DNA of 64,000 nt, taken from NCBI GenBank assembly GCA_030068075.1, contig CM057835.1:25078930-25142929 (forward strand), read 5' to 3'. The notes beneath the pieces are model-generated. The model searched no databases and was not told where the DNA came from. It saw only the letters and a list, made by a program, of their open reading frames with translations. This document shows positions 56,201-64,000 of this stretch, one piece after another. This stretch comes from Paguma larvata (Eukaryota > Chordata > Mammalia > Carnivora > Viverridae). The first letter of the stretch is position 1; each line of letters starts with the position of its first letter. A program made the position numbers and the translations under genes.

Positions 56201-56899
56201 CATGTGCTAAGGGATGGGACTGGGGTGCCGGAAAGATCTGTCTGTGTCTCTACTCTACCCTCAGCTTTCCCTCATGCCTGCTCCACAGAGGAAGCCTCTT
56301 CCTTCTCATTCTCTTGCCTCTCCCCCAGTCCAGACTTTTCTTACTTGTTCTTTGGCTCTTGCCGGCCTGGTGGTGGGTGTGGAAGGGTGTGGAATGAGGT
56401 TCTCTGTTGCCCGGGCTCAGCCCCAGCCTTAGGCAGGCACCGCTTTCTCCGTCTGGGAAGTGCGGTTTCCCTAGTAATCCTGACCTTCCTCCAGTAACAG
56501 AAGACTTAATGGTTAGGCCCAGGATTGTATCCTCTGGGAATAGAGACTTTGGTCTTTTCCTTTCCTCCTGTTGCAGTGTGTCTTCCGCTGTGCTCTAGAG
56601 AACACAGGGCTACTGCCCTTCCCCACAGGCTTAATGCCTCTTATTTCAAGAAAGATATGGGTGTGGTCTCACCCCTTACCTCCAGCCGTGTCTACTCCCC
56701 TCTTCCAGCGCTGAACCATGGAGAAAGGTTTTCTCTGGTCTCCCACCTTGCCCCAAGTCACCCACGAATGCCTAGTGGAGGCTTATGGAGAAGAGCTTCT
56801 GAGTCTTGGCAGCTCTCTTATACGTCTCCAACTCCCAGGGCATCTGTGGGCTCGTGCTAGTCACACTTGGCCTTGGTGATTCTCCGCGCATCTTAGCTG

Positions 56900-57210
56900 G
56901 ATGCTTCTTCCTGGCTTGTATGGTGACAAGCCTTTGTCTTGTCTTCTTCCTTTGTTCTGTGACAGGTGGGCCAGTGCTCATGTCCTGTCTCTCCTCGAGG
57001 GAGCCTGTCCTTCCCTAGATTTCGTGGTCGTTACATGGTTCCATGACCTCAGTTTTTTTTGATGAGTTCAAGAAAAGTCATGATTTTGCAGATTTTGGAT
57101 TTTTTCCTTGTTGTTGAGGCAGGAGTGACACTTTTTTTTTTTTTTTTTTTTTTTTTTAGCTTTCTACATTCTAGGTGGACGCCAAAAGTCAAAACATATT
57201 TTTAGATGAT
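56900..57210. mobile_element. Possible L1-like fragment interrupted by poly-T
   Basis: gaaaagtcatgattttgcagattttgg...ccttgttgttgaggcaggagtgacac, then T36, then agctttctacattctaggtggacgccaaaagtc, resembles non-coding L1M sequence I have seen in reverse. The family and limits are uncertain. Confidence 0.3.
57132..57167 (+). repeat. Pure poly-T run of 36
   Basis: An uninterrupted T36 on the plus strand. No SINE or gene body adjoins it, so it is either an expanded homopolymer or the tail of a minus-strand retrocopy whose body I cannot identify. Confidence 0.9.
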
Positions 57211-57441
57211 TCACTTTTACCCTGACTCACTTTGGGTTCTTTTCAAAAACCATATTTATCCTCTCTGGATGAAAACTTATCACCATCAAAATGATTCTCA
57301 AGAATCCATACCTCAAGATCTATGGGACATTCCCAAAGCACAATCCCAAACACGTGTTCACTAATGAGCACCATGGGATGACCCCACGGTTTCTCAAGAT
57401 GAGTGCTCCCAGCAAGGACACTCACTTCAATGTTCCAGTTC

Positions 57442-57560
57442 TTTTTTTCAAGTTTTTATGTATTCATTTAAGCCATCTCTACACTCAATGTGGGGCTCAA
57501 ACTCACTACCTGGAGATCAAGAGTCGCATACTCCTCTGAGTGATCCAGCCAGGCGCCCCG
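57442..57560 (-). mobile_element. Short, older CAN-SINE
   Basis: Reverse text from tttttttcaagtttttatgtattc, through gtggggctcaaactcactacctggagatcaagag, to gccaggcgccccg. Target duplication: aatgttccagttc (57429-57441) versus aatattctagttc (57561-57573). The short type matches that at 2515-2648. Confidence 0.83.
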
Positions 57561-57766
57561 AATATTCTAGTTCGAATGGATCCTTATGGTCTCATTATCG
57601 CATGGTTACAGGAAACCTGAAACATATTGTCCCCTCCATCTCAGTAAAATTAATGCGACTTCTCAGTTTACACATCTGTAAAAAGGGGGCTAATAATAGT
57701 TTCCAGATCACAGGACGGTGGAGAGCATGTAAAGAACTGAGCACAGTCCAACAAGAAGTGCTGAGT

Positions 57767-57970
57767 GGGGTGCCTGGTTGGCTCAGTGCGTTAAGTGTCC
57801 AACTTTGGCTCAGGTCATGATCTCATGATTTATGGATTCGAGCCCTGAACTGGGCTCTGCACTGACCATATGGAGCCTGCTTGGGATTCTTTCTCTCGCC
57901 CTCTGTCTCTGCCTCTCCCTGACTTGTGCTTTCTCTCTCTTTCAAAATAGATAAATAAACTTTAAAAAAA
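57767..57970 (+). mobile_element. CAN-SINE (feliform-related)
   Basis: It runs from ggggtgcctggttggctcag to ttcaaaatagataaataaactttaaaa. The middle (gcactgaccatatggagcctg) is diverged. No convincing target duplication. Confidence 0.86.
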
Positions 57971-58542
57971 GTTTGGTGCAAATATTACATTTGTTGTTAT
58001 GCGATGCTAAAAATACATATTTATCATTTTACTTAAGGGAGAACGACCATAGATTATATTTCCCTTTGTGAAATCATTAATAACACCTCATATCCAAAGC
58101 ATCCCGGTTTGGACAATAAATGATATATATCGCCCTCCCAAGATCCCAGAGTTAGTGAGTTGGAGTAGCTGGGATTTGAGCACAGGTCACTCCGAGGCAG
58201 AACTTTGGGAAACTCACAGTTAAAAGCAAGAAGACTCCCTAGGGCAGAAGCCAGGAATTCTCTTTTTTCCTCCAGCCTTCTGCACAGGCTCCATTCTGGG
58301 ATGTTCCCCAGACCAGGAATAAAGCATCCAGTATATTCTGTGTGCAGGAGGCCTCCCTCTCTCCTTATCGACTTCCTGTCCTAGCCTGTGTTGTTTTGTT
58401 CTGTTTTTCACTCCTTGCGCCGTCTAATCTGCATGGTCCTTATTTCAATCCCTTTACAATCTTCTCATTTAGGTTTTTGCAACTGGCATTTAAAGGCAAT
58501 TTTGCCTCAGTCCAGAGAAGCTCCCTTAAACTTTAGAACACT

Positions 58543-58570
58543 TAAAAAAAAAAAACAAAAAAAACAAAAC
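58543..58570 (+). repeat. A-rich run (A12 C A8 C A4 C)
   Basis: It could be the tail of a plus-strand retrocopy, since it follows unannotated sequence. No SINE or L1 body is recognisable immediately upstream. Confidence 0.6.
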
Positions 58571-59097
58571 AGTTAAGATCTGGCCAGTGCATTTTAACCT
58601 AGAAACTTCAGATCGAGTTCCCCGAAGCTAGGCAGGGATTCCTCTGCAGGAGTAAGAAAATGCAGGGGTTGACATCTCTTTCGTGGCTCTCTCGGTATCC
58701 TCTACCTTTGCTTTGGGAACAAAATGGGGATCTTAACCCTTGGAAGGTACGTCCCTCCTCTGTCAGGATGGAGCTGGGACCCAGACCTGGTCAATCGGTG
58801 ACCACGAGCACCTATGGGAGGGCCTGGAGACTCCACCCGAGTCAGCGGGAGCATTCCAGGGCTTTCCTTAAGGTGCTGGGGTAGAGACATTCTCTTCCAG
58901 TCATGGGGGTTGAATGGGGGAGAGTAGAAGCTTGGAGCTGCTGATGTCATCTTTGCCACTTCATGGGGGGTTGGGAGACGGATGCCATTGTGGAGGAAAT
59001 GAGCCCAGATTCTCTAGGGAACTTAGTGACAGTCGAGTAATTACCTAGGTTTGTCCAATGGGAATTATCAAAATATATCCAGTAGTGACACCACCTT

Positions 59098-59545
59098 GCC
59101 TGTTGAGATAGACTGGGTGCTCCAGTCATAACCTCCCTGCATCTTATCCTCTAAATGTGCCTGTTGCAGCATCTTCCAGCAATGGGTGAAGCCCATTTCT
59201 CCCCTCCTTGAATCTTGGCTGGCTTCTGACTTGCTTTGTACACAAGTATGGGGCAGGGTACAGTTCCAGTTCGAAGTCTAAGTCACTGCCAGGAGAAAAA
59301 GCCAAGGCGGGCCTATTGGATAACGAGAGACCACACAGAAGAGGGCTGTGGCACTCGGACCAGTCGACTCACGTGGGTAGAGCCACCAAGCCACCATGCC
59401 GCTGACCACAGATGCACGAGGGAGTCTGACAAAGGCTAGAAGAACCATCCAACTGAGCCTAGCCTCAATTAGTGGCCTGCGGAATTGTGAGCTAAATAAA
59501 TGGCGGCTGTCTTAAGCCACTGTTTCCTAGCAGTTAGCTAACTGG
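59098..59545 (+). mobile_element. MLT1-type MaLR LTR (older subfamily)
   Basis: Characteristic stretches are ttgaatcttggctggcttctgacttgctttg, ataacgagagaccacacag, attgtgagctaaataaatggcggctg and cttaagccactgtttcctagcagttagctaactgg. This is the MLT1 3' portion with the usual AATAAA followed by 'taagccact'. The left edge is approximate. Confidence 0.6.
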
Positions 59546-59574
59546 TACTCTAATTATGACCGAGGTACTCTATA

Positions 59575-59795
59575 AGTCGAGCACACTAGCTTTGGAGACA
59601 GACAAATCTGATTTTGAGTCATGGCTCTACAGCCTCCCAGCTGTGTGACCTTGGCCAAGTTTTTTTTTTAACTATCTCTGTTCAGATTTCTCATCTGTAA
59701 AATGGGTATAATAGTAGTTATGGAATTTTGTTAAAATAAATGGAATAATGCTTTTGATGTACTTGGCACAGTGCCTGCGGCACGCGGTAATTCCT
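59575..59795 (+). mobile_element. MIR, near full length
   Basis: It shows gctttggagacagacaaatctg, cccagctgtgtgaccttggcc, ctcatctgtaaaatgggtataatag, aataaatggaataatg and ggcacagtgcctgcggcacgcgg. Confidence 0.75.
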
Positions 59796-60518
59796 TGTAC
59801 TCATGATCTGTCTTATGAGCTGGCTGCTGTGATACCCATTTTACAGATGAGGAGACAGAAGCTCAGAAGACTAACGCAATGATAATAGTAGTGATGGAAT
59901 ATGGAGGGTCTGCTAGGGCCTGAAATGTTCATAAGCTACTTCTTCCAGAACTGGAACCACAGGAACTGTAGGTGCAGCACAACGCAGGTGAGCCTGGGTG
60001 AGCAGAGGGTCTGGTTGGGGTCAGGGCAGGGAGAAGACGCCATCCTCTCCCCTCCTGGAGAGGGTACGATGACTGGGCCTTCAGAGCTTCCAGGCCAGGG
60101 TTCCCTCAGGGAGGAGCTAAGCCTGAGAACTGGAGAGCAGTGGAAGGTCTAGAAGATTCCAGGGAGGTGCCACTTCACCCTCATGTCGGCTTCAGTGAGT
60201 ACTGACAGGGAAGGGGCCCTCACGGGTGCAACTCCCCACTTTCCCATTCTGCTTCCCACAACTGGGTCGTCTGTTGCTGAGCCCCATGGGGCACCTTGTC
60301 TAGCCTGTCTTCCTTCCCTGGTCCAGACAAAGCCAGAACAATGAATCATAGAATAAATAGGTCTTGGACTCTATGTTCTTCCAAAAGTCAGAATGTTTCT
60401 ATCCCAATTCTTACCGCCAAAATTACACTTACACACACATGTACTTATATGGTCCTTCTGCCTCCTATCCTCAGTGTCCCCTTCCCTCCTCCTTCTCTCT
60501 GCATGTTCTATCTCAACA

Positions 60519-60551
60519 GTACACACACACACACACGCACACACACACGTA
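60519..60551 (+). repeat. (CA)n microsatellite
   Basis: About 15 CA units, interrupted once by CG. Confidence 0.85.
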
Positions 60552-60689
60552 CATGGGCACTATCTTCTATCACAGTAATATTTAGACTTAGGGTTTTCAT
60601 AGTATATTTTATTTTTTTTCTATATTATTTATCACTGCCCAACATATTTTCTATTTATTTATTTGTTTATTATCGATCTTCTCACCCTA

Positions 60690-60812
60690 TTACATAAGCT
60701 TGAAGAGGGATGTTTTATTCTTAATACAGCCCCAGTGCCTAGAACAATGCCTAACACAGGGTGGGTGCTAAAAAATATTTGTTGGATGAGTGAATGAATG
60801 AGTGAATGAATG
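60690..60812 (+). mobile_element. L2 3'-end fragment
   Basis: It shows gcttgaagagggatgttttattc, cagccccagtgcctagaacaatgcc, gggtgggtgctaaaaaatatttgttgg and gagtgaatgaatgagtgaatg. Confidence 0.7.
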
Positions 60813-61974
60813 AAGTAGGTGTGTGTATCAGGGTGGGATTCATACTTTCGGGGAGGAGTAGATGATGAGTGGAGACTCAACAATACCTTGTGCCTTCAAA
60901 GCACCTTTAACTTTTCATATCATCCTGTGGACGATAATCTTCTGGAACGCTCGCAACCACTCAGGAAGTCCTCAGACCTGTGATGTTCTCATACAACAAA
61001 TGAAGAAGATTCTAGAATCTATTAGTGGAAAGCTGACTAATTTTCATGTTCTGCTGAAGTGGAGATGAAGAGCCAGAGCATATAAATGGGGAGGGAAGGT
61101 GAAACCAAAAGCAGTTGACAAATGTACTGCCATTTTGATTTTGTTGGTCAGTTTTGGCCTGATCCCTCTTCCTGCAGGCAAACACCAACCCCCAAACTAA
61201 CTTGCTCACAAACCGAAGGTGGGCCCTGTTGTCGTAACTGGCCTTTATGCACAAGACTTAAGAGGAGATTGTCTTCTGTCTGTGCTGTCATACAAGTCAA
61301 GGGGATGCGTTTTGCCTTCCATAAACTCTTGGAATAAGGACACCACCAGATTTCCACTTAATTTTTCATATTTGGACCACTTTCGATGAGGTTTCTTGAC
61401 TTGAGCTATTTTTAGAAACACCAAGAAGAATGTTCTTTCCTTCTTTCCCTGTCTTTTTTGTTAAACCAGCCTTCTTCCCTCCTCTACTTTTTTTTGGTTA
61501 AGGGTTAGTTTCAATCTCCACCTAAATATCTTTGGGAGCCTCAGCAGGGAGTGGTGTTCTGACAGTGTGGGGCCGGACCATTCGGCTGACTCTGGGCTTC
61601 TGGAGTCAAACGGATATGTGCCGGAGAACTTTCGAAGGAAAACACCCAGATCGACGTACCATGTCTCTTTCGGTTGACCACGCGCAGGCACTTGTGGGCA
61701 CTTTAGGAACTGGGATATGGGAACCTTCCCTGTTGCCCTTGGTGACATCTCACGTCCACCTCTGTGATCCGAGGCCTAATGTCTACCTGGAGAGCTGTGA
61801 GGTTTATCGCAACGCTCGCATTATTTCAGTTCAATCCAATTCCTGTTTACTGAGCAAAATGTAAAGGAAGCCTCTAATTTGGCCAAGGAGTAAGTTAATT
61901 AGAGCAATGAAATAACAAAACAATGTGGTCTACACCCCTCTCACCCTCACTAACGATTCTCAATGCTTAAAATA
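60813..61974. other. Unassigned sequence
   Basis: No repeat assigned. A 110-codon frame (61532-61864) has no recognisable domain. Confidence 0.4.
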
Positions 61975-62035
61975 CTGCCTGACTTATGTTAGGGGCTTGA
62001 TAAATTTTTGTCGAATGAATGAAGGAATGTGCTAA
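61975..62035 (+). mobile_element. L2 3'-end fragment
   Basis: It shows tgacttatgttaggggcttg and aaatttttgtcgaatgaatgaagg. Confidence 0.5.
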
Positions 62036-62448
62036 ATGCTAGAATAGGCAGTGCCCAAGTTCAGGCCTCCTTAATGGGTTCCTGAATCACCCCAATATTT
62101 GCCTAATGGCGTCCCAATCTCTCACCCTCTCCTACCTCATCCATTCTTCACCTGACTGCCACTGTAATCTTTATGAACAGAAAGTTTGCTTGTGTCATGC
62201 CCAAGTCTGAAACAAGCCTTAAAACAAGTGTAAAATACTTTAGCCTTCCTCCATGGCTCTTCGGTGCCATCAATATAAAGTTTATTATGTCATTCAATCA
62301 TTCACTGAACCAAAGGCCTCCCAAGGCTGTTTTATGAACTATACTTGAATATCTCCAGTGACAGAGACTTACTATGAACTTGTCATATATTTAGGCAATT
62401 CTGTGGATGAAAGAAAAAGCCAAGACTAGACACTAGAACTCCTGTGTG

Positions 62449-62530
62449 TTAGGGTTCTACAGAGAAACAGAACCAATAGGTAGGTAGATAGATAAGTAGA
62501 TGGATGGATGGATGGATGGATGGATGGATG

Positions 62531-62568
<38 letters not shown>

Positions 62569-62970
62569 AAGGAGATTTATTAAACGAACTGGTCATGCAA
62601 TAGGAGGCCAAGAAGTCCTATGCACTGCTGTCTGCATCCAGAGAACCAGGAAACCCAGTGGTATAAAGCAGTCTAAGTCCAAAGGCCAAGAACCAGGAGC
62701 ACGGATGTCTGAGCGCAGGAGGAGATGAAAGCCTCAGCTCAGACAGAGAAAAGGAACTCACCCTTCCACTGCCTTTTTGTTCTATGCTGGCATTCAACGC
62801 ATTGGATGAGGCCCACTCATATGCAGGAGGGCCATCTGCTTTACCCAGTTCACCAATTCAAATGTAAATCTCTTCCAGAAACACCCTCCCAGGCACACCC
62901 AGAAATAATGTTCCACCAGCTCTCTGGGCATCCCTTGCCCAGTCGAGCCAATGCAAAATTAACCACCACA
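62449..62970 (+). mobile_element. Unnamed interspersed repeat, copy 2, with GATG/GATA microsatellite
   Basis: It starts ttagggttctacagagaaacagaaccaatagg. Then gagatttattaaacgaactgg, agagaaccaggaaacccag, cattggatgaggcccactcat and ccagctctctgggcatccctt follow. It ends caatgcaaaattaaccaccaca. It is co-linear with the copy at 39855-40526. Confidence 0.65.
62479..62568 (+). repeat. Compound (GGTA)(GATG)(GATA) microsatellite
   Basis: Short ggta and gata units are followed by about eight GATG units and about eleven GATA units. It starts 30 bp into the host repeat, the same offset as in copy 1. Confidence 0.9.
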
Positions 62971-63439
62971 TCCTGGATCTCTCTCCAGTACTCTACCCGT
63001 TCTTTCAGGCTGCTGCTCAGTTCTTTTGAGGACTGCTGAGTTGCTACGGAGTGAGCAAAGAGGCTGGGAAAGCTCAGAAGGAGCCAAGGGGAAGATCTTC
63101 AGGCCTGGAGGGGAAGCCCCCTGCAATCTCTGATTCATCCGGGGCAAGGTTTTCTTCAAGGAGGAGAGAGACCAGGGAAAGGAGGAGAAGGAAATTCTAG
63201 TGGTAACCCCAGGTAAATAATTCCTTTACTGATGCCTTGGTATGACATAGTCTTAGCATTCTTTTAGGAGACTCTCTTGGGTGGCTGAGAGAGAAACTTC
63301 GAAGTCTGAGATTTATTGCAGGAGGGAATATTGAAACTTTTTCTTCTATGGTGACTAGGGGCAGGGATCATCAAATGGACATTCACTGGGTGTTCAATGG
63401 GCCCGGATTGCGAGTTTGAATAAACATTTTCTCAGTGCA

Positions 63440-63575
63440 TCTGCCTTACTTTTAACAATAACCTTGTGATGTGGGGACAATGATTTCCTCTCCATAGATG
63501 GAGAAACTGAGACTCTAAATCTAAGTACTTTCTTTGCTTAAGCTTTCACAGTAAGTGGTTGGGGAATGAGTAAGT
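63440..63575 (-). mobile_element. MIR, reverse
   Basis: It shows aacaataaccttgtgatgtgg, ctccatagatggagaaactgag and gctttcacagtaagtgg. Confidence 0.55.
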
Positions 63576-64000
63576 CTTCCCCCAAACTCAATGAAAGTTA
63601 AAGAGCTTTTCCCATTCAGAGCCTCCTCTACATGGATTCCTGCAGAAAACAGACTTGTGCTCCCATGACATTTGTTTTGGCATTCCTGGAGTCAATGTGG
63701 GGGTCTGGAGAACTTCTGGAGAATAAAAAAAAATGGAGAGCCAAGCTCTTAGAGAGAGAGGCTGGCTCTCAGAGGTGGCCATTATAATGGTGTAGAAATA
63801 TGTGGTAAGCTGCAAGGAAATGCCTGTGAACTGAAAAGTACGGGGGAGCTATGGAGAGGGGAAGGAGATCAGGAGGAAGAGGAGGAGGGAGGCTGCCACA
63901 GCCCTGAGGAGGAAGCCTCTTTCATTTTCCAGAGTGGGAGGATAGGGAAGGTCTTCAGGCACACCCCTCCATCATGGCCAGGGCTGGCTGGGGATACAGC

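Noticed and set aside
57243..57425. Possible processed pseudogene next to the poly-T (frame MSVLAGSTHLEKPWGHPMVL...)
   Set aside because: No protein family is recognisable, no target duplication was found around it, and adjacent text looks like an old L1.

Overview
This is nuclear genomic DNA from a carnivoran mammal, most likely a felid. At least 28 copies of a tRNA-derived CAN-SINE are present. Most of them have the feliform layout: a tRNA-like head reading gcctgggtggctcagt, a gctctgtgctgacagctcagagcctg middle, a CT-rich stretch, and an AAAAATAAATAAACGTTAAAA tail. The identification rests on this repeat signature as I know it, because no database could be searched.

I see no complete protein-coding gene. 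The one clear regulatory landmark is a CpG island of about 2.9 kb at 27.04-29.96 kb. Its right end looks like a TATA-less promoter: a G-rich polypurine tract (29.37-29.59 kb), a CRE-like site, a CACGTG E-box and a ZNF143-type ACTACATTACCCAGCAG motif (read on the minus strand). These lie within about 110 bp of an ATG in good context at 29737. That ATG opens a possible first coding exon on the plus strand (MAGPGERGAAGTPG...). On the minus strand, GTGAGC or GTAGGG donors at 29345, 28827 and 28611 fit alternative non-coding first exons of a divergent transcript. I could not name either gene.

Layout. 0-24 kb: GC- and CpG-richer DNA with SINEs, MIR/L2 fossils, a MER1-group DNA transposon (10.8 kb) and a row of three LTRs (11.7-13.5 kb). 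The middle LTR is a 521-bp class II (ERV2/ERVK-like) solo LTR with TG...CA ends and a perfect 6-bp target duplication. 24.4-34.9 kb: no CAN-SINE, centred on the CpG island. 30-64 kb: AT-richer sequence with L1 fragments on both strands, MaLR (MLT1-type) LTRs, two copies of an unnamed repeat that each carry a microsatellite 30 bp from their left end, and a CA-rich satellite-like block (49.4-49.8 kb).

Most of what can be read directly is insertion history. Many SINEs have recognisable target-site duplications, and several split older elements: one MIR by two SINEs, one L1 3' end by two SINEs, and one LTR-like repeat by a 5'-truncated SINE with a perfect 16-bp duplication. I found no convincing undescribed system. 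The best leads are the unassigned divergent promoter, the ERV2 solo LTR, two short related segments of unknown origin at 51.6 and 53.2 kb, and the repeat pair with microsatellites at the same internal position. The many open reading frames are mostly explained by the CpG island's lack of stop codons or by repeats.
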